Assembly: GCA_900542385.1 (NCBI GenBank)
Contig: UQNP01000049.1
Span: forward strand, 1-11,410
Reading direction: 5' to 3'
From: an uncultured Eubacterium sp.
Lineage (GTDB): Bacteria > Bacillota > Clostridia > Peptostreptococcales > Anaerovoracaceae
Length of the DNA stretch: 11,410 nucleotides
Of this stretch, positions 1-7,275 are shown one piece after another. The translations under genes and the position numbers were made by a program. A model generated the notes under the pieces. The model worked only from the letters and a program-made list of their open reading frames with translations. It did not search any database and was not told where the DNA came from. Numbering within the stretch: the stretch's first letter is position 1; each line of letters opens with the position of its first letter.

Positions 1-276
1 CGTCAGAAATCAGGTTATCAAGAAATTGAAGTCGAAGTCATGGGGGGCTATTCGCCTGAAACCATTGTCCTGAAAAAAAATGTTCCAGCCCGGATCATCT
101 TTAATCGCAAGGATCCATCTTCATGTCTGGCTCAAGTGATCTTTCCAGATTTTGGCGTTCATGAAGATTTGCCTTTAGGTGAAAAACATGTCATTGAAAT
201 TACGCCAGAAAAAGCGGGCGAATATGGGTATTCATGTGGAATGAACATGATGCATGGTCAAATGATTGTGGAATAA
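1..276 (+). CDS. cupA: CupA-type cupredoxin copper chaperone, C-terminal part (5' end outside window)
   Basis: The reading frame is open from the first base; 91 residues are visible, ending at TAA 274-276. The first in-frame ATG (40) lies inside the domain and is not the true start. The visible part is a cupredoxin fold with GYSPE, DPSSC and, near the end, CGMNMMHG; the Cys in DPSSC and the Cys/Met residues of the last motif are the expected Cu(I) ligands. It closely resembles CupA of Streptococcus pneumoniae as I recall it, a membrane-anchored chaperone that binds Cu(I) outside the cytoplasmic membrane and passes it to CopA. The N-terminal membrane anchor would be left of the window. copA follows with its ribosome site overlapping this stop codon, matching the known copY-cupA-copA operon, where CopY represses; copY is not in the window. 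Family assignment is strong; the Streptococcus origin is inferred from similarity. Confidence 0.9.
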   Translation, partial: RQKSGYQEIEVEVMGGYSPETIVLKKNVPARIIFNRKDPSSCLAQVIFPDFGVHEDLPLGEKHVIEITPEKAGEYGYSCGMNMMHGQMIVE

Positions 277-281
277 AGGAG
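276..281 (+). promoter_or_regulatory. Ribosome binding site deciding the copA start
   Basis: AAGGAG overlaps the cupA stop codon and lies 5 bases before ATG 287. The longer in-frame start at ATG 266 would lie inside cupA with no such site, so 287 is the preferred start. Confidence 0.75.
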
Positions 282-286
282 TAGGT

Positions 287-1261
287 ATGGTAGAAAAACA
301 AAAAGCAGTTGTGGAAAACGGAGTGCAAAAGATCCGTATTACAGCAGAAAAGGGCTATAGTCCCAAAGAATTTCAACTTCAAAAAGGGATCCCTGCTGAA
401 ATCACCTTCCATCGGGTCAATCCTTCCGGCTGTTACAAGGAAATTTTGTTTGAAGATCAGGGGATTTTAGAGCCTTTGGAAGTCGGTGTGGATAAGGTGA
501 TATCCTTTACCCCGACAGAAACAGGGGACTTCGAGTTTTCATGTGGAATGAAGATGCAAAAGGGTTCCTACACGGTTGTGGAAAAACGCCGTCGTGTCTT
601 AGGTTTACTGGGTCGCTTTCGGATTACTAGTATCTTTACTCTTCCTTTATTGATCTTGATGATCGGGATGATGGCAGGATTTGTATCCCATCCAGTCAGT
701 CGCTGGGGGACTTTTCTAGCGACAACGCCGATCATGTTGGTAGCAGGAGTTCCTTTTATCAAGAGTGCCTGGGCCTCATTTAAGAAGCACCATTCCAATA
801 TGGATACCTTGGTAGCTCTTGGAACCCTGGTAGCCTATGTCTATAGTGTATTTGCCCTTTTTACTGGTCAGCCAGTATACTTTGAGGCTGCGGGTTTTAT
901 CATCTTCTTTATCCTCTTAGGACAAGTCTTTGAGGAACGGATGCGTAACAATGCCTCCGAGGCTGTGGAAAAGTTGTTGGATTTGCAGGCAAAAACGGCT
1001 CAAGTTCTCCGTGATGGGAACTATGTCGAGGTGGCGGCAGAAGATATCCAAATTGATGACTTGATTCGGGTCCGTCCTGGGGAAAAGATTGCGGTTGATG
1101 GGACGATTGTAGAAGGAAGTACGACCATTGATGAGTCGATGGTGACAGGTGAAAGCTTGCCTGTGGAAAAATCAGTTGGTGATGCAGTTATCGGCTCCAC
1201 TATCAACAGCAATGGGACCATTCTCTTTAAGGCTGAAAAAGTCAAGGCTTTCAACCGCTGA
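287..1261 (+). CDS. copA: Copper-exporting P1B-type ATPase CopA, truncated at a chimeric junction
   Basis: CopA pumps Cu(I) out of the cytoplasm using ATP. The frame gives 324 residues from ATG 287, against roughly 750 for the family. Residues 1-99 are a cupredoxin domain in place of the usual heavy-metal-associated domain, with Cys49, Cys86, Met88 and Met90 (motif CGMKM) as likely copper ligands. Hydrophobic segments follow at about 115-133, 141-160, 172-192 and 201-215, with the NMDTLVALG motif at 171-179. The actuator domain contains TGES at 287-290. Sequence typical of the family continues to Val319 (base 1243); the last residues KAFNR and the TGA come from DNA that belongs to dxr on the other strand. 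The metal-transport CPC motif, the phosphorylated DKTGT aspartate and the nucleotide-binding domain are all missing, so this fragment cannot be an active pump. Isoleucine is almost always ATT or ATC here, unlike the ATA-rich genes to the right. Confidence 0.9.
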   Translation: MVEKQKAVVENGVQKIRITAEKGYSPKEFQLQKGIPAEITFHRVNPSGCYKEILFEDQGILEPLEVGVDKVISFTPTETGDFEFSCGMKMQKGSYTVVEKRRRVLGLLGRFRITSIFTLPLLILMIGMMAGFVSHPVSRWGTFLATTPIMLVAGVPFIKSAWASFKKHHSNMDTLVALGTLVAYVYSVFALFTGQPVYFEAAGFIIFFILLGQVFEERMRNNASEAVEKLLDLQAKTAQVLRDGNYVEVAAEDIQIDDLIRVRPGEKIAVDGTIVEGSTTIDESMVTGESLPVEKSVGDAVIGSTINSNGTILFKAEKVKAFNR

Positions 1262-2095
1262 AGACATATCCAGTCTTTCAGGATACGAAAACGCATAAGC
1301 TATAGGTATCCTCATATCGGGGTTGCCCATCTGTCCTATAACCGATGAATCCATATATTCCACAGCCGAATGAAGCACACTCTGCGGATGTACGACCACC
1401 TCTACCTTATCAAAAGGAACATCGAAAAGCCATTTTGCCTCTATGACCTCAAGTCCTTTATTCATAAGTGTCGCTGAATCTATCGTTATCTTGCTTCCCA
1501 TAGACCAGTTGGGATGATCCAGCGCCTGCTTTAAAGTCACATTCTCAAGCTGCTCTAAGCTGTATCCCCTGAAAGGGCCTCCCGATGCAGTCAGTATTAT
1601 CCTTTTGATCTCATTTTGCTTTCCCTGAAGGCTCTGAAATATCGCGCTGTGCTCACTGTCTACAGGAAGGAGCCTTACATTCTTCCTCTTTACAGCAGCC
1701 ATGACGATCTCGCCTCCTGCCACAAGAGTCTCTTTGTTTGCAAAAGCGATGTCTTTCCCGCTTTCAACAGCTGCCAGCGTCGGCGCAAGTCCTCTCATCC
1801 CCATGAGAGAATTGAGCACCATATCGCAATCCTGCATTGAAGCTATGGCAACAAGCCCTTCATTTCCATGAAAGGCCTCGATCCCTTTATATTTTTCCGA
1901 CAGCATCTTCGCATCGCTTTCATTTTTTACCGCAACGGCATAAGGATGAAATTTCTCTATCTGTCTGCACAGCAATTCCACGCTCTCGGCACACGAAAGC
2001 GCAGAAACTTTGAACTTATCCTCGTTTTTTTCTATCACATCGAGAGCCTGCCTGCCTATAGAGCCGGTGCTCCCCAGTATTGATATTTTTTTCAT
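1172..2095 (-). CDS. dxr: 1-deoxy-D-xylulose 5-phosphate reductoisomerase, C-terminus lost at chimeric junction
   Basis: Dxr converts 1-deoxy-D-xylulose 5-phosphate to 2-C-methyl-D-erythritol 4-phosphate with NADPH, the committed step of the non-mevalonate isoprenoid pathway. Visible motifs are the NADPH-binding GSTGSIG (8-14), the metal ligands Asp146 and Glu148 in [18 protein letters not shown] (168-176), WSMGSK (197-202) and NKGLE (212-216, third acidic ligand Glu216). Genuine sequence runs to about residue 290 (LDFFSLK); the last 17 residues are the complement of copA and are not Dxr. About 90 C-terminal residues of the usual 380 or so are missing. The start has GGGAGG 9 bases upstream and lies 19 bases after cdsA. 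As last visible gene of the pyrH-frr-uppS-cdsA-dxr operon it would normally be followed by the site-2 protease rseP, which is lost with the junction. Confidence 0.92.
   Translation of the reverse strand: MKKISILGSTGSIGRQALDVIEKNEDKFKVSALSCAESVELLCRQIEKFHPYAVAVKNESDAKMLSEKYKGIEAFHGNEGLVAIASMQDCDMVLNSLMGMRGLAPTLAAVESGKDIAFANKETLVAGGEIVMAAVKRKNVRLLPVDSEHSAIFQSLQGKQNEIKRIILTASGGPFRGYSLEQLENVTLKQALDHPNWSMGSKITIDSATLMNKGLEVIEAKWLFDVPFDKVEVVVHPQSVLHSAVEYMDSSVIGQMGNPDMRIPIAYAFSYPERLDMSSAVESLDFFSLKENGPIAVDSGADNCITN
1226..1249. other. Breakpoint joining copA and dxr
   Basis: On the + strand this DNA reads as CopA residues F-K-A-E-K-V up to base 1243. On the - strand the same bases read as Dxr residues L-D-F-F-S-L. 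Both readings fit their families, so about 15 to 18 bases (1226/1229-1243) could belong to either gene. A 6-base direct repeat, AAGGCT, flanks the core at 1229-1234 and 1244-1249. Beyond these limits each frame stops resembling its family. This is the pattern of a short shared overlap used to join unrelated DNA. No insertion-sequence end or target duplication is seen. Confidence 0.8.
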
Positions 2096-2114
2096 ATGCT
2101 GAAACCTCCCGCTT

Positions 2115-2906
2115 CTAAGGCATATATCCTATAACGAGAGTTATATAATAATATACCATTGGACCTGTAAATAATACGCTGTCAAACCTGTCCAGTATTC
2201 CTCCATGTCCCGGTATTAAATTTCCGTAATCTTTTATGCCCATCTTTCTTTTGAATATGGACGCGGTAAGATCTCCAAACTGGGATACTATTCCTCCGAG
2301 CAGGCCTATGACAAGACAATGTATTATCATATCCGGCATGAAAAAGTATCCGAACAGACCGCTGAGCACTATGCTTCCTATGGTGCCGCCTATGGATCCT
2401 TCGATGGTTTTTTTCGGACTTATCTTAGGGCAAAGCTTGTGTTTTCCCAGGAAATACCCGGAAAAATACGCCATTATATCGGTCCCGAATGCTGTTATCA
2501 CGATCAGCCATATCATGAGTCCGTAAGGGCCTGCCTGGTCCACAAGAGTGACATGAAATGAAAAGAACACTACATAAAAAATCCCTGTTATCGTCGCCAT
2601 TGCATCAGACAGTTCCCTTTTTTCTATATTGAACAGATAAAGCAGGCTGACCAGCACAACTCCGAAAAACCAAAGCATATACCATTCATATTTTTCAGTG
2701 AATATATTTATGAGGTAAAGACCTGCAGCCGCTGCGACAGCCACGGCAAAATTAGGTTTTACGCCCATTTTTTCAAAACCGCCGTAAAACTCTTTGACTC
2801 CCATAATGCCTATTACAAAGCACGCTGCCAGCAGCACATATCCGCCAAAATACAGTATGACCAAAAGCGGCAGCATGATGAGTCCTGAAAATATCCTCGT
2901 CTTCAT
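2115..2906 (-). CDS. cdsA: Phosphatidate cytidylyltransferase (CDP-diglyceride synthase)
   Basis: CdsA makes CDP-diacylglycerol from phosphatidic acid and CTP, the branch point for phosphatidylglycerol and other phospholipids, in the cytoplasmic membrane. The 263-residue protein is hydrophobic with about seven or eight membrane segments (for example 7-35, 53-70, 76-92, 104-121, 129-150, 171-190, 193-208 and 245-260). The family signature fills 211-243: GDLTAS, FKRKMGIKD, then PGHGGILDRFDS, with the conserved acidic residues that bind metal. ISPKKTIEGS (162-171) is also typical of the family. Its ATG lies 3 bases after the uppS stop, with GAGGAAG upstream inside the end of uppS, so translation is probably coupled. 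Length and motifs are complete. Confidence 0.95.
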   Translation of the reverse strand: MKTRIFSGLIMLPLLVILYFGGYVLLAACFVIGIMGVKEFYGGFEKMGVKPNFAVAVAAAAGLYLINIFTEKYEWYMLWFFGVVLVSLLYLFNIEKRELSDAMATITGIFYVVFFSFHVTLVDQAGPYGLMIWLIVITAFGTDIMAYFSGYFLGKHKLCPKISPKKTIEGSIGGTIGSIVLSGLFGYFFMPDMIIHCLVIGLLGGIVSQFGDLTASIFKRKMGIKDYGNLIPGHGGILDRFDSVLFTGPMVYYYITLVIGYMP

Positions 2907-2909
2907 ATC

Positions 2910-3632
2910 CTATCTTCCTCCAAAACGTCTTTCCCTGCTCTGATAATCTTCTATAGCTTTTTCGTATTGTTCAGGTGTGAAATCCGGCCACAGAACATCC
3001 GAAAAGACCATTTCACTGTAAGCGCTCTGCCACAGCAGGAAATTGGAAAGCCTAAGCTCTCCGCTGGTCCTTATTATAAGCTCAGGGTCGGGAGTATCAG
3101 CCTTATATTCTCCCGTATAAAGTTCGCTTCCGATCATCTCCTCGGTTATGTCCTCTGCCCTTATTTCTCCCTCTTCTATCTTTTTGCCTATTGCGACCGC
3201 AGCCTTTCTTATCTCGTCACGTCCGCCGTAATTAAGGGCTATATTGAATTGAAGTCCCGTATTTTTCTCTGTAGATGCAAGAGTTTTTTCAAGACTTCTT
3301 ACCGCATCAGCAGGAAGTGTGCTGTAATCTCCCAGTATTTTCACCTTCACATTGTTATCTATCAGTTCCTTTAAATCACTGTTCACATAAGTAACGAGCA
3401 GCTTGAAAATACCTGACACCTCAAGAGATGAACGTTTCCAGTTCTCCGTTGAAAAAGCATAGACCGTAAGGTATTTGATACCAAGTTTATCCGAATGATC
3501 CACTATTTTTTTCATAGCCTTCATCCCTGCATTATGTCCTGCAAGTCTCGGAAGACCTCTTTTTTTTGCCCACCTTCCGTTGCCGTCCATTATTATGGCA
3601 ACATGAACCGGCATCCTGTCTTTATTGAGCAT
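2910..3632 (-). CDS. uppS: Undecaprenyl diphosphate synthase (cis-prenyltransferase)
   Basis: UppS extends farnesyl diphosphate with isopentenyl diphosphate units in cis to give undecaprenyl diphosphate, the lipid carrier for peptidoglycan and other wall polymers. I take ATG 3632 as the start (240 residues), because GGAG lies 7 bases upstream; the longer in-frame ATG at 3677 would add 15 residues that do not fit the family and falls in an inverted repeat. Motifs are MDGNGRWA (15-22, catalytic Asp16), FSTENWKR (60-67), IRTSGELRLSNFLLWQ (187-202) and YSEMVFSDVLWPDF (205-218), all complete. It sits between frr and cdsA. The product acts on isoprenoid units that the downstream dxr pathway supplies. 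Confidence 0.95.
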   Translation of the reverse strand: MLNKDRMPVHVAIIMDGNGRWAKKRGLPRLAGHNAGMKAMKKIVDHSDKLGIKYLTVYAFSTENWKRSSLEVSGIFKLLVTYVNSDLKELIDNNVKVKILGDYSTLPADAVRSLEKTLASTEKNTGLQFNIALNYGGRDEIRKAAVAIGKKIEEGEIRAEDITEEMIGSELYTGEYKADTPDPELIIRTSGELRLSNFLLWQSAYSEMVFSDVLWPDFTPEQYEKAIEDYQSRERRFGGR

Positions 3633-3639
3633 AACAATT

Positions 3640-3643
3640 CTCC
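3640..3643 (-). promoter_or_regulatory. Ribosome binding site deciding the uppS start
   Basis: On the - strand GGAG lies 7 bases before ATG 3632. No comparable site precedes the longer in-frame ATG at 3677, so the shorter start is preferred. Confidence 0.65.
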
Positions 3644-3654
3644 GTATCTTATAA

Positions 3655-3681
3655 ATAGATGTGACCTGAGGCCACATCTAT
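3655..3681 (-). promoter_or_regulatory. Intercistronic hairpin between frr and uppS
   Basis: A perfect 9-base inverted repeat, ATAGATGTG at 3655-3663 and CACATCTAT at 3673-3681, encloses a 9-base loop. It lies in the 69-base gap between frr and uppS, the longest gap within this operon. On the transcribed strand it is followed by TTTATAAG rather than a clean U-run, so a strong intrinsic terminator is unlikely. It could be an RNA-processing or stability element, or a weak attenuator that lowers uppS, cdsA and dxr relative to pyrH and frr. The repeat is seen directly; the role is inferred. Confidence 0.5.
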
Positions 3682-3701
3682 CACCATCTTCTCTATCAAA
3701 A

Positions 3702-4259
3702 TTAAACTTCCAAGATTTCCTTTTCTTTCGCTGCCACGATATCATCTATATCTTTTACCGCTTTGTCCGTCAGCTTCTGTATATCGTCAAGAGTTCCCTT
3801 TACGTCGTCTTCGGTGAAATCCCCTGCTTTTTCCATTTTCTTCACTTTGTCGTTGGCATCTCTTCTGAGATTTCTTACCGCCACTTTAGTGTCCTCGCCG
3901 AGTTTCTTTACTACCTTAGTCAGCTCTTTTCTTCTTTCCTCGGTTACCTGCGGTATCTGAAGTCTCACTACTTTACCGTCATTTGCCGGATTTATTCCGA
4001 TGTTTGCAGCATTTATAGCCTTTTCTATCTCCGGAATACTCTTAGGATCGAAAGGAGATATGAGGAGTGTCCTCGGCTCCGGAACAGATATGTTTGCTAA
4101 AGCTTTAAGCGGTGTAGGAGTTCCGTAATACTCAACGACCACTTTATCAACAAGCGCTGCGTTTGCGCGTCCTGCTCTTACTGTTCCCATTTCTTCCTTA
4201 AGAACGCTAAGGCTTTTTTCTATTTTTTCATTTAATCCATCCATATTAAAATCACTCAT
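3702..4259 (-). CDS. frr: Ribosome recycling factor
   Basis: RRF acts in the cytoplasm with EF-G to split the post-termination ribosome so that subunits can be reused. The protein is 185 residues, the normal length. It has the RAGRAN motif at 28-33, ISPFDPKSIPEIEKAI (67-82), a central segment with PANDG (91-95) and VTEERR (105-110), and long charged helices with ARRDAN-like sequence (LRRDAND, 131-137) forming the three-helix bundle. GGAGG lies 6 bases before the ATG, and the gap from pyrH is 16 bases. pyrH-frr adjacency is conserved across most bacteria. Confidence 0.97.
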   Translation of the reverse strand: MSDFNMDGLNEKIEKSLSVLKEEMGTVRAGRANAALVDKVVVEYYGTPTPLKALANISVPEPRTLLISPFDPKSIPEIEKAINAANIGINPANDGKVVRLQIPQVTEERRKELTKVVKKLGEDTKVAVRNLRRDANDKVKKMEKAGDFTEDDVKGTLDDIQKLTDKAVKDIDDIVAAKEKEILEV

Positions 4260-4275
4260 TTTTTACCTCCAGATC

Positions 4276-4980
4276 CTATCTGATAATTGTTCCAATTTTT
4301 TCTCCGCATACCGCCCTTATCACGTTTCCTTCTTCGGCGATAGCGAACACATGAATCGATATATTGTTGTCTCTGCAAAGCGATGCCGCCGTGGAATCCA
4401 TGACTTTAAGCTCTTTTTCAAGCACTTCCTTATGAGTAAGAGATTCATACCTTACGGCATCAGGATTTGTCTCAGGATCATCTGAATATACGGCATCGAC
4501 TTTCTTTGCCAGCAAGATGACCTCTGCATCTATTTCAGCCGCTCGCAAAGCCGCCGTCGTATCTGTCGAAAAGAAAGGATTCCCTGTTCCTGCTCCGAAT
4601 ATCACCACTTTTCCATGGTCTAAATGACTCATGGCTTTTCTCCTTATATAAGGTTCTGCAACTTCTCTCATCGCTATAGCAGTCTGCACTCTCGTAGGTA
4701 TCCCCTCTGCTTCAAAAGCATCCTGCAGCGCCATAGCATTCATCACAGTAGCAAGCATACCCATATAATCAGCAGTCGCTCTGTCCATGCTCTTGCTGGT
4801 TCTTCCTCTCCAGAAATTGCCGCCTCCCACAACGACTGCGACCTGCACGCCCATTTTGATGACTTCTCTGACTTCAAGCGCCACCTTTTTGAGCATGTCT
4901 TCATTGATACCAAAGTGATCTTCTCCGGCAAGAGCCTCACCGCTTATCTTAAGCAGCACTCGTTTATATTTTGCCTCCAT
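4276..4980 (-). CDS. pyrH: Uridylate kinase (UMP kinase)
   Basis: PyrH phosphorylates UMP to UDP with ATP in pyrimidine nucleotide synthesis; bacterial PyrH is a hexameric member of the amino-acid kinase family, unrelated to eukaryotic UMP kinases. The 234-residue protein shows LKISGEAL (10-17), [11 protein letters not shown] (49-59), the [14 protein letters not shown] segment (65-78), [13 protein letters not shown] (131-143) and VDAVYSDDP (161-169), the full family set. AAGGAG lies 6 bases before the ATG. It is first in its operon: directly upstream is a divergent promoter region, not the rpsB-tsf pair that precedes pyrH in many bacteria. Confidence 0.97.
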   Translation of the reverse strand: MEAKYKRVLLKISGEALAGEDHFGINEDMLKKVALEVREVIKMGVQVAVVVGGGNFWRGRTSKSMDRATADYMGMLATVMNAMALQDAFEAEGIPTRVQTAIAMREVAEPYIRRKAMSHLDHGKVVIFGAGTGNPFFSTDTTAALRAAEIDAEVILLAKKVDAVYSDDPETNPDAVRYESLTHKEVLEKELKVMDSTAASLCRDNNISIHVFAIAEEGNVIRAVCGEKIGTIIR

Positions 4981-5020
4981 ATTAAACTCCTTAATCTTTC
5001 GAATCTCAATCTTGGCATTT

Positions 5021-5029
5021 ATTATATCA
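5021..5029 (-). promoter_or_regulatory. Probable extended -10 promoter for the pyrH operon
   Basis: On the - strand this reads TGATATAAT, a perfect extended -10 (TGN then TATAAT), about 40 bases before the pyrH ATG. I find no good -35 hexamer at 16 to 18 bases, which extended -10 promoters can tolerate. It would serve pyrH-frr-uppS-cdsA-dxr. Confidence 0.55.
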
Positions 5030-5044
5030 TAACTTCTTTCCTTA

Positions 5045-5053
5045 TGCTATAAT
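5045..5053 (+). promoter_or_regulatory. Probable extended -10 promoter for the MgtC/SapB-family gene
   Basis: TGCTATAAT is a perfect extended -10, 40 bases before the ATG at 5094. No clear -35 is seen at normal spacing. It faces away from the pyrH -10 element 15 bases away, so the two promoters would compete for or share local DNA and RNA polymerase. Confidence 0.55.
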
Positions 5054-5093
5054 GAACATGAAATTACTGAGCACCTGCACGGAGGTATGACCG

Positions 5094-5783
5094 ATGTTCG
5101 CTTTACCGGATTTTTTTTACGATTTAAACATATTTTCAGTAACTTTGCGCACTTTGCTCGCGCTTATATTCGGAGGCATCATCGGACTTGAAAGAGGCTC
5201 CAACAGACACCCTGCCGGTTTCAGAACACATATACTCGTATGTGTGGGAGCAGCTCTCGCTATGATGACAAATCAATTCATAGTAGAAGAATTCGGCACC
5301 AGTGATCCTGCAAGACTTGGCGCTCAGGTAATAACAGGCGTAGGCTTTCTCGGCGTAGGAACTATACTCGTAACAGGGCGATATAAGATAAAAGGACTTA
5401 CTACAGCCGCAGGTCTGTGGGCATCCGCCTGTCTCGGCCTGGCTATCGGCATAGGATTCTATTCCGGCGCTATTATAGCGGCAGTAATAATATTCGCAAG
5501 TCTCTCTCTGCTGCCTAAAGTCGAAAATTATTTCTACAGGAGATCCCGTGTTCTTGATCTTTACATAGAAGTCGATACTTTGGAAGATTTTAAAAACGTA
5601 ACGAAATACATACGTTCCATCGGCTCTTCTTTCTTTGAATCCCATATAATAAAAGCAGCTCCCGTCTGCGAGGGGAGCATTGCTTTCAATATATCAGTCA
5701 TACTGCCAAAGGGCACAGTCCAGGAAGATGCTGTCAAAACCATAGAAAATATGGACGGAATACACCTCGTGGAAGAATTGTAG
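5094..5783 (+). CDS. MgtC/SapB-family membrane protein with C-terminal ACT-like domain
   Basis: This 229-residue protein has the MgtC/SapB arrangement: about five membrane segments (roughly 13-32, 45-60, 77-93, 104-119 and 122-141) and a soluble C-terminal domain (about 150-229) of ACT-like type. Family motifs are GGIIGLERG (27-35), AGFRTH (41-46), DPARLGAQVITGVGFLG (71-87) and GLTTAAGLWASACLG (101-115). Salmonella MgtC is a virulence factor linked to growth in low magnesium and control of ATP synthase; most relatives, including probably this one, have no proven role and are not shown to transport magnesium. Start ATG 5094 has GGAGG 8 bases upstream; another ATG at 5087 is in a different frame. 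It is a single-gene unit, divergent from pyrH and convergent with hisIE. ATA-rich codon use matches its neighbours, so there is no sign of recent transfer. Confidence 0.88.
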   Translation: MFALPDFFYDLNIFSVTLRTLLALIFGGIIGLERGSNRHPAGFRTHILVCVGAALAMMTNQFIVEEFGTSDPARLGAQVITGVGFLGVGTILVTGRYKIKGLTTAAGLWASACLGLAIGIGFYSGAIIAAVIIFASLSLLPKVENYFYRRSRVLDLYIEVDTLEDFKNVTKYIRSIGSSFFESHIIKAAPVCEGSIAFNISVILPKGTVQEDAVKTIENMDGIHLVEEL

Positions 5784-5839
5784 CCTGCATTTTATGAGAG
5801 GTTAAAAAAATCATTCCCCTCGTCTGCTTTTAAAAATCA

Positions 5840-6484
5840 TCATTTCATTCTTTCCTGTTTTACCTTGTGATCTATCACATGTCTTTTGGCAAGTTCCGCC
5901 GTAACATCTTCAAGTTTTATTCCCTGTTCCACCATCATGACCATTAAGTGATATGTCAGATCGGCGATTTCGTATATGGACTCTTCTTTATCGCCTTTCG
6001 CTCCTGCGATCACAACCTCCGTGGATTCTTCGCCAACCTTTTTTAAGATCTTATCCATACCTTTTTCAAACAGATATGTAGTATAGCTTCCCTCTTTCGG
6101 CTCAGTCTTCCTACCCTTTATCATCTCATAGAGTCCTTTATAGGAGAACGGTGTTTCTTCAGGATTCACATATTCGAGATTGAAAAAACAGCTCTCATTT
6201 CCTGTATGACACGCAGGACCGTTTTTTATTACCTCCACAACTAAAGCGTCTCTGTCACAGTCTGAAGTTATAGTCACGACCTTCTGGTTATTGCCGCTGG
6301 TTTCTCCTTTTCTCCACAGAGTTTTCCTGCTTCTGCTGTAAAAGCACGTATATCCTTCTTCTAAAGTTATTTCCAGCGCCTCTCTGTTCATATACGCAAC
6401 CGTCAACACTTCTTTAGTATAGTAATCCTGCACTATTGCAGGGATAAGACCCTTTTCATCAAATACGAGTTTTTCCACATCCAT
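5840..6484 (-). CDS. hisIE: Bifunctional phosphoribosyl-AMP cyclohydrolase / phosphoribosyl-ATP pyrophosphatase
   Basis: A fusion of the second and third steps of histidine synthesis: the HisE part hydrolyses phosphoribosyl-ATP to phosphoribosyl-AMP, and the HisI part opens the adenine ring. The HisI domain occupies about 1-115, with [16 protein letters not shown] (49-64), the metal-binding DCD (75-77) and the zinc cysteines at 76, 92 (GPACHTG, 89-95) and 99. The HisE domain is about 125-214, with [13 protein letters not shown] (148-160), a KGDKEE segment (163-168) and the helix EIADLTYHL. The order HisI then HisE and the length of 214 residues are standard for the fused form. It is the last gene of the his operon, 17 bases after hisF, and converges on the MgtC-family gene. 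Confidence 0.96.
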   Translation of the reverse strand: MDVEKLVFDEKGLIPAIVQDYYTKEVLTVAYMNREALEITLEEGYTCFYSRSRKTLWRKGETSGNNQKVVTITSDCDRDALVVEVIKNGPACHTGNESCFFNLEYVNPEETPFSYKGLYEMIKGRKTEPKEGSYTTYLFEKGMDKILKKVGEESTEVVIAGAKGDKEESIYEIADLTYHLMVMMVEQGIKLEDVTAELAKRHVIDHKVKQERMK

Positions 6485-6501
6485 ATCAAATCCTCCACGT
6501 T

Positions 6502-7257
6502 CTACAATCTTACTTCAATACCTTCATTTCTCAGATATTTTTTCAAATCAGATATGCTGATCTCCTTAAAGTGAAAGATACTTGCCGCAAGACCTGCATC
6601 TATTCCATCATGCCGAAACAGCTCAGAAAAATCCTCCATTTTCCCTGCGCCTCCTGAAGCTATTATGGGAACATTGACCGAAGCAGCCATTTTATCAAGC
6701 ATTTCCAGGTCGAATCCCTCCTTGACTCCGTCAGTATCTATGCTGTTCACCACAAGCTCACCGGCTCCGCGCTCGACTCCGCTTACAGCCCACTCGACTG
6801 CGTCTATACCGGTATCGACTCTGCCGCCTTTGGCAAACAGTCTGAATTTCCCGTCGACACGCTTCACATCCATGCTGAGCACTACGCACTGATCCCCGTA
6901 CTTCTTTGCCGCCTGTTCTATAAGTTCAGGGTTTTTAATTGCCCCGCTGTTCACACTCACTTTATCTGCTCCGCACTTCAACACTCTGTCAAAGTCATCA
7001 AGAGAACTTATTCCGCCTCCCACAGTCAAAGGTATGAATATCTTCGAAGCAACTTTAGTCAGTATATCAGTAAACAGCCTTCTCTCTTCCACGCTTGCCG
7101 TAATATCGTAAAACACCAGCTCATCGGCGCCTTCCGCATTGTAGAATTCAGCCATTTCAACAGGATCCGATACATCCTGTATGCCTTCAAAGTTTTTACC
7201 TTTTACAACTCTTCCGTTCCTCACATCAAGGCACGGTATAATTCGTTTAGTAATCAT
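6502..7257 (-). CDS. hisF: Imidazole glycerol phosphate synthase, cyclase subunit
   Basis: HisF takes ammonia from the HisH glutaminase and joins it with PRFAR to give imidazole glycerol phosphate plus AICAR, which feeds purine synthesis. The protein is a TIM barrel of 251 residues from ATG 7257; an alternative in-frame ATG at 7275 adds six residues but lacks a ribosome site. The catalytic aspartates are Asp11 ([13 protein letters not shown]) and Asp130 (VVLSMDVK), at the same numbers as in Thermotoga HisF. Phosphate-binding motifs TVGGGI (78-83) and IASGGAG (199-205) are present. It lies 18 bases after hisA, in an operon that also carries its partner hisH. Confidence 0.96.
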   Translation of the reverse strand: MITKRIIPCLDVRNGRVVKGKNFEGIQDVSDPVEMAEFYNAEGADELVFYDITASVEERRLFTDILTKVASKIFIPLTVGGGISSLDDFDRVLKCGADKVSVNSGAIKNPELIEQAAKKYGDQCVVLSMDVKRVDGKFRLFAKGGRVDTGIDAVEWAVSGVERGAGELVVNSIDTDGVKEGFDLEMLDKMAASVNVPIIASGGAGKMEDFSELFRHDGIDAGLAASIFHFKEISISDLKKYLRNEGIEVRL

Positions 7258-7264
7258 ATTCCAA

Positions 7265-7271
7265 CCTTCCT
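7265..7271 (-). promoter_or_regulatory. Ribosome binding site deciding the hisF start
   Basis: On the - strand AGGAAGG lies 7 bases before ATG 7257, between that codon and the alternative ATG at 7275. It therefore favours the shorter protein starting MITKR. Confidence 0.7.
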
Positions 7272-7275
7272 GCAA

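Noticed and set aside
1-1261. Horizontally acquired copper-resistance island in the Clostridia-type genome
   Set aside because: Both copA and dxr are broken at a short shared overlap, and there is no integrase, insertion sequence, repeat pair or attachment site. Assembly chimerism explains the data with fewer assumptions.
1244-1261. A natural short CopA variant ending KAFNR
   Set aside because: The ending comes from the complement of dxr and removes the phosphorylation and nucleotide-binding domains, so it is a product of the join and not a real protein end.
3495-4100. A long open frame of 201 codons on the + strand, opposite frr and uppS
   Set aside because: It is antisense to two confident genes, its translation is rich in Phe, Tyr, Ser and Cys with no family motif, and no ribosome site precedes it. 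It is a by-product of the codon use of the real genes.
5784-5839. Possible bidirectional terminator between the MgtC-family gene and hisIE
   Set aside because: The only pairing I find is GAGAGG with CCCCTC, six positions with one mismatch and a 14-base AT-rich loop, and no U-run directly follows in either direction. Some termination is expected here between convergent genes, but the sequence does not show a convincing intrinsic terminator.
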